Source: Rhodobacterales bacterium CG2_30_65_12 (GTDB taxonomy: Bacteria; Pseudomonadota; Alphaproteobacteria; Rhodobacterales; Rhodobacteraceae). From it: a DNA stretch of 8,307 nt. The notes under the pieces were generated by a model. That model was given only the letters and a program-made list of their open reading frames with translations. It did no database searches and was not told where the DNA came from. Made by a program: the position numbers and the translations under genes. Shown piece by piece: positions 1 to 7,100 of the stretch. How positions within the stretch are numbered: the stretch's first letter is position 1; every line of letters starts with the position of its first letter. The stretch lies in NCBI GenBank assembly GCA_001873585.1, contig MNZL01000025.1:1-8307 (forward strand), read 5' to 3'.

Positions 1-239
1 ACGGTGACACGCGCCAACGCGTAGTCGGAATCGTCGTCGGCATCAAGTTCGCGCGCGCGCCTCTGGCGAGCCCGCCATACCCGGAGCACGCCGACGAAGA
101 CCCCGGCGGCGACCAATGCGCCGCTGCCGAACACGATATACGACAAAAGCGCCGCACCAAGCCCCGCGCCGCTGGCGAGCGAGACAATCGCCGCGGCGGT
201 GCCGGCGACGAAACCGATAACAACAAGAAACACAGTCAT
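1..239 (-). CDS. Small two-helix membrane protein of unknown function, C-terminus beyond window
   Basis: The visible 79 codons begin MTVFLVVIGFVAGTAAAIVS and stay open to the window edge, so the stop lies outside. Residues about 3-22 and 29-52 are two glycine- and alanine-rich hydrophobic segments, probably membrane helices. They are followed by a strongly basic stretch (VWRARQRRARE, residues 54-64) and then an acidic one (DADDDSD, 66-72). By the positive-inside rule both ends should face the cytoplasm, with a very short outer loop. The start is supported by a GGAG ribosome site (246-249) six bases before the ATG. It is on the same strand as the MATE gene but separated from it by 145 bases, and it has its own CtrA-type box upstream, so it is probably transcribed on its own. 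I do not recognise the family and assign no function. The membrane placement is an inference from composition. Confidence 0.72.
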   Translation of the reverse strand, partial: MTVFLVVIGFVAGTAAAIVSLASGAGLGAALLSYIVFGSGALVAAGVFVGVLRVWRARQRRARELDADDDSDYALARVT

Positions 240-279
240 TCACATCTCCGATTTTGCCACGACAGATTGGCACAGGCGG

Positions 280-296
280 GTTAACGCCCTGTTAAC
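280..296 (-). promoter_or_regulatory. CtrA-type binding box upstream of the small membrane protein gene
   Basis: GTTAAC occurs twice, at 280-285 and 291-296, exactly 11 bases apart. This gives TTAA-N7-TTAAC on both strands, a perfect match to the full binding site known for the alphaproteobacterial response regulator CtrA. It sits about 40 bases upstream of the minus-strand start at 239, inside the intergenic gap, where an activator site overlapping a -35 region would be expected. AT-rich palindromes are scarce in this GC-rich sequence. What is seen is the spacing and location; binding by CtrA is inferred. No convincing -10 hexamer stands out between the box and the gene. Confidence 0.55.
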
Positions 297-346
297 TCAA
301 ACGCGAGATTTCCTCTTCGACACGGAACGATGCACGGGCAAGATAA

Positions 347-358
347 GGCAGTTTTGCC
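347..358 (-). terminator. Weak hairpin after the MATE gene, possible terminator
   Basis: About 27 bases past the MATE stop, read on the minus strand, GGCA-AAAC-TGCC can form a four-pair stem and is followed by TTATCTT. The stem is short and the T-rich tail imperfect, so this is at best a weak terminator. The rest of the gap between the MATE stop and the CtrA box (297-384) shows nothing else I can name. Confidence 0.2.
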
Positions 359-384
359 CCGAGATCGTGCGCAGGGCAATGCCG

Positions 385-1737
385 TCAGACGAGGGTGCGA
401 CGATTAAACCGGATGGTCAGCAGCACCGCAGCGGTGGCGAGCCCCAGCACCAACCCAAGCCAGACCCCCTGTGCCCCGAGCCCGAGCGGGAAGCCGAAGA
501 CCCAGGCCGCCGGCGCGCCGATCAGCCAGTAGCTTGCCGCCGCAATCAGCATCGGAACGCGGGTGTCGTGCATGCCGCGCAGCAGGGCAGCGGCGATCAC
601 CTGGGTGGCGTCGACAAGCTGGAACAGCGCCGCCATGAACAGGAGCTGGCTGCCGATCGCCAGGATTTCGGCCCTGAGCGGCTCGTCGGGGGCGATGTAG
701 GCACCAATCAGCAAATCGGGAATGGCGAGAAACACCGCCACCGCCAGCACCGCCCAGCCCAGCCCGAGCGTAAGCGCCGCGCGCGCGCCGAGCCGCAGTG
801 TGCCGCTGTCGCCCCGCCCGAAAGCCCGCCCGCTGCGCACCGTGGCGGCATTGGCAAGCCCCAGCGGCACCATGAACGAGATCGAGGAGAGTTGCAGCGC
901 GATCCCGTGCGCCGCCAGCGCCGCCGTGCCGAACAGCCCAACCAGCAGCGACGAGAGCGAAAACAGGCCGATCTCGGCCAGCACGGTCAGGCCGATATGA
1001 AAGCCCATGGTGGCGACCTCGCCGAACGCCCCGCGGTCGGGGCGCCAGAGGCGTTGCAACAATGCGTGCGCCGGGAAGGTGCGCACCGCGTAGAGCGCCA
1101 GCGCGGCGACCGAGATCACCTGCACCGCGAGCGAAGCGATGGCGGCGCCGCGAATGCCAAGCTCGGGCGCGCCGAGGTTGCCGAAGATCAGCACCCAGTT
1201 CACCCCGGCGTTGGCCAGCGCCGCCGCGATCACCACGAAGAGTTGCATCCGGGTGCGTTCCAGTGCCGAAAGGTAGCTCTTGAGCACCATCACCGCGAGT
1301 GCGGGGATGATCCCCCAGCCCATGATCCGCAGATACTCCTGCGCTCCCGCCGCCAGTGCCGGCTCCTGCCCCATCGCACGCAGAAGCGGGGCCGAGAACC
1401 ACAGCGCTGGCAGGATCGCCAGCGCAAAGCCCGCCGACACCCAAAGCCCCATCCGCGTGACCCGACGAATGCGGGTCTCGTCGCCCTGTTCGGCGGCGGC
1501 GGAGACCAGTGGCATCACCGCGAAGGCAAAGCCCGAGCCGAACAAGAACAGCACGATATAAAAGGAACTGGCCAGCACCAGCGAGGCCAGCGCCGTCACG
1601 TCATACCAGCCGAGCATTACCGTATCGGTGAGCCCGATCGCCATTTGCGCCATGTGGCTGGCGATCAACGGCAGGCCCAGCACGAGGTGGGCGCGCAGGT
1701 GATCGCGGAAGGTCTTGGTGGCGGCTGTGGTGGTCAT
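385..1737 (-). CDS. MATE family efflux transporter, NorM-like
   Basis: This 450-residue inner-membrane protein should have 12 helices and export drugs or cationic toxic compounds, driven by a Na+ or H+ gradient as known for the MATE family. Both halves show family signatures: the first helix region GLPLIASHMAQMAIGLTDTV (21-40, with Asp38), the second-half helix LAEIGLFSLSSLLVGLFG (253-270, with Glu255), then LAAHGIALQ (274-282), FMVPLGLANAATVRSG (288-303) and QLVDATQV (373-380, with Asp376). Asp38, Glu255 and Asp376 sit where NorM-type transporters carry cation-coordinating acids, by recall and not by alignment. The length is normal for the family. I chose the ATG at 1737 over an in-frame ATG at 1803 because the extra 22 residues would overlap the upstream methyltransferase gene and do not look like MATE sequence. 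It is the second gene of a probable two-gene operon. The substrate cannot be told from sequence. Confidence 0.93.
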   Translation of the reverse strand: MTTTAATKTFRDHLRAHLVLGLPLIASHMAQMAIGLTDTVMLGWYDVTALASLVLASSFYIVLFLFGSGFAFAVMPLVSAAAEQGDETRIRRVTRMGLWVSAGFALAILPALWFSAPLLRAMGQEPALAAGAQEYLRIMGWGIIPALAVMVLKSYLSALERTRMQLFVVIAAALANAGVNWVLIFGNLGAPELGIRGAAIASLAVQVISVAALALYAVRTFPAHALLQRLWRPDRGAFGEVATMGFHIGLTVLAEIGLFSLSSLLVGLFGTAALAAHGIALQLSSISFMVPLGLANAATVRSGRAFGRGDSGTLRLGARAALTLGLGWAVLAVAVFLAIPDLLIGAYIAPDEPLRAEILAIGSQLLFMAALFQLVDATQVIAAALLRGMHDTRVPMLIAAASYWLIGAPAAWVFGFPLGLGAQGVWLGLVLGLATAAVLLTIRFNRRTLV

Positions 1738-1740
1738 GCG

Positions 1741-1745
1741 CTCCT
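1741..1745 (-). promoter_or_regulatory. Ribosome binding site fixing the MATE start
   Basis: AGGAG lies on the minus strand in the 37-base gap after the methyltransferase stop, three bases before the ATG at 1737. The spacing is tight, but it is the only Shine-Dalgarno-like element near a plausible start. It supports the shorter 450-residue protein. Confidence 0.5.
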
Positions 1746-1774
1746 GTGCCACGGGGCGCAGGCGCGGACAAGGC

Positions 1775-2371
1775 TCAGACCGGCTTGCGCGCCACCAGGT
1801 CAATCAGCGCGGAGCGGCCTGAGTGGCCATCGCCCTCGTCGAGGTGGCGCTCGTAGCTCTTGAGTTCGACGATCTCAAGCTCGCCGAAGGCATTGCGCAG
1901 GAGCGCCTCGGTATAAAGGTTTTCCACCGCGCGCGGGCCACCGGTGGCAAAGCCGATCTGGTTCGGCGTGTAGCCATGCAACAAGAGCACACCGCCGGGC
2001 TTGAGCGTGGCGATCATCCGGGCAAAGACCAGGTCGCGCTCGGCGGGGGCGAGAAACTGGATGAAAATCGCGGCGACGATGTCGAACCCCGCCTCTTGCC
2101 AGTCGTAATCAAGGATGCTGGCCGCGTGATGCTCAACCGACACGCTGCGTTCAGCGGCCAGCGCCCTGGCCTTGGCAATGGCATTGGGGCTTGAGTCCAT
2201 CGCCACCGTCTCGACGCCCCGTTCGGCCATGAACACCGAGTTGCGCCCCTCACCGTCGGCCACCGCGAGCCCGCGTTTGCCCGGTTTCAACCACTCTGCA
2301 TGGTCAACGAGAAAGGCTGCCGGGGCCTTGCCGAATACATAGTCAGGGGTATTAAACCGCGCATCCCACAT
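1775..2371 (-). CDS. Class I SAM-dependent methyltransferase, TehB/thiopurine-methyltransferase-like
   Basis: This 198-residue cytosolic protein has a single Rossmann methyltransferase fold. The N-terminus MWDARFNTPDYVFGKAPAAF matches the W-x2-RF...Y-x2-G-x2-P-x2-FL lead-in of small detoxifying methyltransferases. Motif I is VADGEGRNSVFMA (37-49), the SAM-binding loop. Asp59 (VAMDSS) is the expected ribose-contacting acid at the end of strand 2, FDIV (97-100) is motif II/III and LKPGG (123-127) is the post-motif turn. The C-terminal GHSGRSALIDLVARKP (182-197) is typical of the group. Relatives methylate tellurite, selenite or thiol compounds, but the substrate here is unknown. The start has a strong GGAGG (2379-2383) seven bases upstream. 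It leads a probable operon with the MATE gene, which fits a modify-then-export arrangement, though that coupling is inference. Confidence 0.88.
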   Translation of the reverse strand: MWDARFNTPDYVFGKAPAAFLVDHAEWLKPGKRGLAVADGEGRNSVFMAERGVETVAMDSSPNAIAKARALAAERSVSVEHHAASILDYDWQEAGFDIVAAIFIQFLAPAERDLVFARMIATLKPGGVLLLHGYTPNQIGFATGGPRAVENLYTEALLRNAFGELEIVELKSYERHLDEGDGHSGRSALIDLVARKPV

Positions 2372-2383
2372 GGGCTTTCCTCC

Positions 2384-2408
2384 GGGTGATCTCTGCGATG
2401 GGTGATCT
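2384..2408. repeat. Nine-base direct repeat GGGTGATCT in the divergent control region
   Basis: GGGTGATCT occurs at 2384-2392 and again at 2400-2408, a period of 16 bases. The first copy abuts the methyltransferase ribosome site. Two copies this close are more than expected in a short gap, but the period is not a full number of helical turns, so a role as paired operator sites is uncertain. Confidence 0.3.
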
Positions 2409-2414
2409 TGATCA
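2403..2414. promoter_or_regulatory. Perfect palindrome TGATC-TT-GATCA, candidate operator
   Basis: Five-base arms with a two-base spacer form a perfect dyad within the 163-base gap between the methyltransferase and MFS starts. Short dyads like this are typical operator half-site pairs for dimeric repressors. It lies about 32 bases upstream of the methyltransferase ATG, in its probable leader or promoter. No regulator gene lies in the window to pair with it. Confidence 0.3.
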
Positions 2415-2460
2415 GGTAGGCTGTCGTATCAACGATGCCAAGCCAAAACAGGACATCTGC

Positions 2461-2476
2461 CGGTTTCACAAAACCG
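2461..2476. promoter_or_regulatory. Perfect inverted repeat CGGTTT-CACA-AAACCG, candidate operator
   Basis: Six-base arms surround a four-base spacer, 59 bases upstream of the MFS start and just upstream of the best -35-like element (TTGCCA, 2482-2487). The dyad length suits a TetR- or MarR-type repressor or an activator, the usual controllers of drug exporters. This rests on symmetry and position only. Confidence 0.35.
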
Positions 2477-2481
2477 TGTCG

Positions 2482-2510
2482 TTGCCAAGCCTCGCGGCCC
2501 GGCGTAATTC
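2482..2510 (+). promoter_or_regulatory. Weak candidate promoter for the MFS gene
   Basis: TTGCCA (2482-2487) and TAATTC (2505-2510) are 17 bases apart, the optimal sigma-70 spacing. The -35 element is fair, but the -10 matches the consensus only at its first two bases. It would start transcription about 18 bases before the MFS ATG. Apart from this and the repeats listed separately, the divergent gap shows nothing else recognisable. Confidence 0.25.
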
Positions 2511-2534
2511 GCACCAATCCCAAAAGGACACGCC

Positions 2535-4079
2535 ATGACCGCACCGGCACAGCCCGCAAATCCCGCACAGATTGCGCCCGAACCCGTCTCGGTGCGCATG
2601 GTGATCGTCTCGATCGGCCTGCTGTTGATGCTCGCCGCGCTGGATCAGACCATCGTCTCCACCGCGCTGCCCACCATCGTGGCCGATCTTGGCGGGCTGG
2701 AGCACCTTTCGTGGGTAGTCACGTCCTATGTGCTGGCCTCCACCATCGTTGCGCCGCTCTACGGAAAACTCGGCGATCTCTACGGTCGCCGCTTGATGGT
2801 GTTTACCGCTGTCGGGCTGTTTCTCGTCGGCTCGGCGCTCTCCGGCGCGGCGGGCTCGATGCTGTGGCTGATCCTCGCGCGCGCGCTTCAAGGGCTCGGT
2901 GGTGGTGGGCTGTTCGTGCTGGCGCTTTCAGTGGTGGGCGACGTGGTGGCGCCGAAAGACCGGGGCAAGGTGCAAGGCGTGTTCGGCGCGGTATTTTCGA
3001 TGGCCTCCGTGATCGGGCCGATGCTCGGCGGCTGGTTTGTCGAAGCCGCCTCGTGGCACTGGATCTTCTACATCAATATTCCCATCGGTATCGCGGCGGT
3101 GTCGATTTTCGCCACCACGTTCAAGGGCACGGGGCTGCGCAAGCGCCACGCGATCGACTGGCTCGGCGCGGCGGTGCTGACGCTCGCGCTCGGGTCGATC
3201 ACCCTTGTCACCGCGCTCGGCGGGCGGAGTTTTGCCTGGTCGAGCCCGGAAATCATCGGCCTTGCGGCGCTGGCGGTGCTGGCCACTCTTGCCTTCATAG
3301 TTGTCGAGGCGCGGGCGATGGAGCCGATCCTGCCGCTCAGCCTGTTCCGCATCAACGTCTTTCGCGTGACCTCGGCGATGAGCTTCATCGTCGGCGCAGC
3401 GATGCTCGGCTCGGTTACCTTTCTGCCGATCTATCTGCAGATCGCACGCGGCGTGTCGCCTACGGTTTCGGGGCTGATGCTGTTGCCGATGACGATGGGC
3501 ATTCTCGCCGGGTCGATCATCGCCGGGCGCTACATGGGCAAGACCGGGCGCTATCGCAAACTGCCGATCTTCGGCCTTGCGGTGATGACGGTGGGCATGG
3601 GGCTGATGTCTACGCTTGAAGCAACGACGTCGGTTGCAGTGTTTTCCGGTTTCATCGCTTTGTTCGGCTTTGGCATGGGCTTTACAATGCCGGTGATCAC
3701 CACGGCGGTGCAAAATGCCGCGCCGCGCGCGCAGCTTGGCACCGCCACAGCCGGCGGGCTTATGTTTCGCCAGATCGGCGGCTCGCTTGCCGTGGCGCTG
3801 TTTGGCGTGATGTTTGCCAATGGCATGATCGACGAGACCGGGGCGCTGACTGTAGCGGCTGCGAAGGCGATGGGCAGTGGCGGTGGGCTGGAGATCTCGC
3901 CCGCCGCCCTCGCCGCGTTGCCCGAAGCGGTGCGCGCCGAGATCGGCGCGGTGGTGGTAACGGCGATGCACCCGATTTTCCTGATCGCCGCCGTGCTCTC
4001 GGTGCTGGGCTTCGTTGTGGCGATCTTTCTGGAAGAGATTCCGCTTGCCAACCGGCTGTTGCCGCCGGGCGAGGGCTGA
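2535..4079 (+). CDS. DHA2-type MFS multidrug exporter, EmrB/QacA-like
   Basis: This 514-residue inner-membrane protein has the size and 14-helix pattern of drug:H+ antiporter family 2. Signature motifs are in order: LDQTIVSTALPTI (36-48, motif D1 in helix 1), GKLGDLYGRR (77-86, motif A in the first cytoplasmic loop), LARALQGLGGG (114-124, motif B with Arg116) and FSMASVIGPMLGG (154-166, the antiporter motif C). NIPIG (181-185) is also characteristic. The likely role is proton-driven export of hydrophobic or cationic drugs. No EmrA-type membrane-fusion partner or outer-membrane channel lies next to it, so it may act alone. AAGGA (2524-2528) six bases before the ATG supports the start. It is divergent from the methyltransferase-MATE unit, and shared control is possible. 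The substrate is unknown. Confidence 0.93.
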   Translation: MTAPAQPANPAQIAPEPVSVRMVIVSIGLLLMLAALDQTIVSTALPTIVADLGGLEHLSWVVTSYVLASTIVAPLYGKLGDLYGRRLMVFTAVGLFLVGSALSGAAGSMLWLILARALQGLGGGGLFVLALSVVGDVVAPKDRGKVQGVFGAVFSMASVIGPMLGGWFVEAASWHWIFYINIPIGIAAVSIFATTFKGTGLRKRHAIDWLGAAVLTLALGSITLVTALGGRSFAWSSPEIIGLAALAVLATLAFIVVEARAMEPILPLSLFRINVFRVTSAMSFIVGAAMLGSVTFLPIYLQIARGVSPTVSGLMLLPMTMGILAGSIIAGRYMGKTGRYRKLPIFGLAVMTVGMGLMSTLEATTSVAVFSGFIALFGFGMGFTMPVITTAVQNAAPRAQLGTATAGGLMFRQIGGSLAVALFGVMFANGMIDETGALTVAAAKAMGSGGGLEISPAALAALPEAVRAEIGAVVVTAMHPIFLIAAVLSVLGFVVAIFLEEIPLANRLLPPGEG

Positions 4080-4084
4080 GCCAG

Positions 4085-4102
4085 GGCCCGGCGCGGCGGG
4101 CC
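4085..4102 (+). terminator. GC-rich hairpin after the MFS gene
   Basis: GGCCCG and CGGGCC form a perfect six-pair stem with a six-base loop, beginning five bases after the MFS stop. No T-tract follows, so it is not a classical intrinsic terminator. It may protect the 3' end or slow polymerase and so reduce read-through into the pyruvate carboxylase gene. Confidence 0.35.
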
Positions 4103-4108
4103 ATCGCC

Positions 4109-4124
4109 GCAAGCGCCCACTTGC
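4109..4124 (+). other. Small hairpin GCAAG/CTTGC ahead of the pyruvate carboxylase gene
   Basis: GCAAG and CTTGC pair around a six-base loop. It is the second of three consecutive short stems in the 104-base gap. Its right arm overlaps a weak -35-like TTGCAC (4121-4126). Confidence 0.25.
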
Positions 4125-4149
4125 ACCCACTCTTCCCCTTGCCTACCAA
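4121..4149 (+). promoter_or_regulatory. Weak candidate promoter for pyruvate carboxylase
   Basis: TTGCAC and TACCAA are separated by 17 bases. Each matches only three of six consensus bases, so the main argument is the spacing and the location about 35 bases before the start. Read-through from the MFS gene remains an alternative. Confidence 0.2.
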
Positions 4150-4152
4150 GGG
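4136..4152 (+). other. Perfect inverted repeat CCCTTG-CCTAC-CAAGGG upstream of pyruvate carboxylase
   Basis: Six-base arms surround a five-base spacer, ending 21 bases before the ribosome site GGGAG (4173-4177). It could be an operator dyad covering the -10 region or an RNA stem in the leader. A shorter CCTT/AAGG stem (4157-4168) follows directly. Confidence 0.3.
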
Positions 4153-4183
4153 CTGACCTTCCGAAAGGCCGAGGGAGAGACCG

Positions 4184-7100
4184 ATGCCGGACTTCAAGAG
4201 AATCCTGATTGCCAACCGCGGCGAGATTGCCATTCGCATCATGCGCGCCGCCAACGAGCTCGGCAAAAAGACGGTTGCCGTCTATGCCGAGGAAGACAAG
4301 CTTGGCCTGCATCGCTTCAAGGCCGACGAAGCCTACCAGATCGGTGAGGGGCTGGGGCCGGTGGCGGCCTATCTCTCGATCCCCGAGATCATCCGGGTGG
4401 CAAAGGAATGTGGCGCCGACGCGATCCACCCCGGCTATGGCCTGCTGTCGGAAAACCCCGATTTTGTCGATGCCTGCGTCGCGGCCGGAATCACCTTCAT
4501 CGGCCCCAAGGCCGAAACCATGCGCGCGCTGGGCGACAAGGCCAGTGCGCGGCGGGTGGCGATCGAGGCCGGTGTGCCGGTCATCCCCGCGTCCGAGGTG
4601 TTGGGCGACGATATGGCGGCGATCCAGCGCGCGGCTGCCGAGGTCGGCTTTCCGCTGATGCTGAAAGCAAGCTGGGGTGGCGGCGGGCGCGGGATGCGGC
4701 CGATCCATTCTGCCGACGAGTTGCCCGAAAAGGTGCTTGAAGGCCGGCGCGAGGCCGAAGCCGCCTTTGGCAACGGCGAGGGCTATCTTGAAAAAATGAT
4801 CACCCGCGCGCGCCACGTCGAGGTGCAGATCCTCGGTGATGAGCACGGCAACATCTACCATCTCTGGGAGCGCGATTGCTCGGTGCAGCGGCGCAATCAG
4901 AAGGTTGTCGAGCGTGCCCCCGCCCCCTACCTGACGCAGGCGCAACGCGACGAGGTGTGCGAGCTTGGCCGCAAGATCACCGCCCATGTCGGCTACACCT
5001 GCGCCGGCACCGTCGAATTTCTGATGGATATGGAGACGGAGCAGTTCTTCTTCATCGAGGTCAACCCGCGTGTGCAGGTCGAGCACACGGTGACGGAAGA
5101 GGTCACGGGAATCGACATCGTTCGCGCCCAAATCCTGATCGCCGAGGGCAAGAGCCTGGCTGAAGCCACCGGCGTGGCGCGGCAGGAAGATGTGGTGCTG
5201 AACGGCCATGCGCTGCAATGCCGGATCACCACCGAAGACCCGCAAAACAATTTCATTCCCGATTATGGCCGGATCACCGCCTACCGCACTGCCACTGGCA
5301 TGGGCATCCGGCTTGACGGCGGCACCGCTTACCCGGGCAGCGTGGTTACGCGCTACTACGATTCTCTGCTGGTGAAGGTCACGGCCTGGGGCCAGACCCC
5401 GGAGATGGCGATCCGGCGGATGGACCGGGCCTTGCGCGAGTTCCGCATCCGGGGCGTGAGCACCAACATCGCCTTCGTCGAAAACCTGCTGCACCACCCG
5501 GTGTTTCTCAACAATGAATACAGCACCCGGTTCATCGACGAGACGCCGGCCCTGTTCGAGTTTCCCAAGCGGCGCGACCGTGCGACGCGGCTGCTTACCT
5601 ACATCGCCGACATCACCATCAACAGCCATCCCGAGACGGTGGGCCGCCCCGAGCCACACCCCGAGCTTCGCCCGCCGCGCTGTCCGGGGTTGCGTGCCGA
5701 GCCCCCCCGCGCCGGCACCCGGCAGTTGCTCGACGAGAACGGGCCGAAGGCGGTAGCCGACTGGATGCTGGCGCAAAAACAGGTGCTTCTCACCGATACC
5801 ACCATGCGAGACGCCCACCAATCGTTGCTCGCCACCCGGATGCGCTCGGTCGACATGATCCGCATTGCGCCGGCCTATGCCGCCAACCTGCCACAGTTGT
5901 TCTCGATGGAAATGTGGGGCGGCGCGACGTTCGACGTAGCCTATCGATTCTTGCAGGAAAGCCCCTGGCAGCGGCTACGCGATATCCGCGCGCATCTGCC
6001 CAATATCATGACGCAAATGTTGCTGCGCGCCTCCAACGGGGTGGGGTACACCAACTACCCCGACAACGTGGTGCAAAGCTTTGTGAAACAGGCCGCTGAA
6101 AGTGGTATGGACGTGTTTCGCGTGTTTGACAGCCTCAACTGGGTGGAGAACATGCGCGTGGCGATGGATGCCGTGATCGACACGGGCAAGGTCTGCGAAG
6201 CCGCGATCTGCTACACCGGCGATATCCTTGACCCCGACCGCGCAAAGTATGACCTCAAGTATTACGTTGGCATGGCGAAAGAGCTTGAAGCCGCCGGCGC
6301 CCATGTGCTCGGGGTGAAAGACATGGCCGGGCTCTTGAAGCCCAAGGCCGCCACCGCGCTGATCACGGCGCTGAAAGACGCGGTGGATATTCCGATCCAT
6401 TTTCACACCCATGATACCTCCGGCGTGTCGGCCGCCAGTGTGCTCGCGGCGATTGAAGCCGGTGTCGATGCCGTGGATGCGGCGATGGACGCCTTCTCCG
6501 GCTCGACCTCGCAGCCCTGCCTTGGCTCGATCGTCGAAGCCTTGCGCCACACCGACCGCGATTCCGGGCTCGACCCAGCAGAGATCCGCAAGATCTCGAA
6601 CTACTGGGAAGCGGTGCGCGGAGAATATGCGGCCTTCGAGGCTGGGCTGGAAGCGCCCGCGAGCGAGGTTTATCTGCATGAGATGCCCGGCGGGCAATTT
6701 ACCAACCTCAAGGCGCAGGCCCGCTCGCTCGGGCTCGAAGATCGCTGGCACGAAGTGGCGCAAAGCTATGCCGATGTGAACCGGATGTTTGGCGATATCG
6801 TCAAGGTCACGCCGTCGTCCAAGGTGGTGGGCGACATGGCGCTGATGATGGTGAGCCAGAACCTCACCCGTGCGCAGGTCGAAGACCCGTCCGTGGAGGT
6901 GAGCTTTCCCGAGTCCGTGGTCGATATGCTGCGCGGCAACCTCGGCCAGCCGCCGGGCGGCTTTCCCGAAGCGATTGTGGCCAAGGTGCTCAAGGGCGCG
7001 ACCCCCGACACCGAGCGCCCCGGTAAACACCTCGCCGCAGCGGATTTCAACAAGGTGCGCGCCGAGCTGGCCGAAAAGCTCGGCTTCGCGCCCGATGGCG

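Noticed and set aside
51..60. Alternating (GC)5 tract
   Set aside because: It lies inside the small protein's arginine-rich coding stretch and is explained by CGC/GCG codons, so there is no need for a structural DNA role.
1738..1803. Longer N-terminus for the MATE protein starting at 1803
   Set aside because: The added 22 residues overlap the methyltransferase end and are unlike MATE sequence; AGGAG before the ATG at 1737 favours the shorter form.
199..1863. Long plus-strand open frame (554 residues) antisense to the MATE gene
   Set aside because: Its translation is low-complexity, rich in Arg, Gln, His and Gly with no domain signature. It arises from the GC-rich codon use of the real minus-strand MATE gene, whose motifs are unambiguous.
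2287..2568. Minus-strand 93-residue frame across the divergent gap
   Set aside because: It overlaps the methyltransferase start and the MFS start. Its somewhat protein-like middle has no ribosome site of its own and no recognised family.
2435..3619. Plus-strand 394-residue frame overlapping the MFS gene
   Set aside because: It is an off-frame reading of the MFS gene. The MFS frame carries motifs D1, A, B and C and a ribosome site, and this one has none.
3551..5821. Minus-strand open frame of 756 residues antisense to the MFS gene and pyruvate carboxylase
   Set aside because: It spans two clear plus-strand genes and the gap between them. It has no recognisable motif, and stops are rare in this frame because of G/C-ending codons on the other strand.
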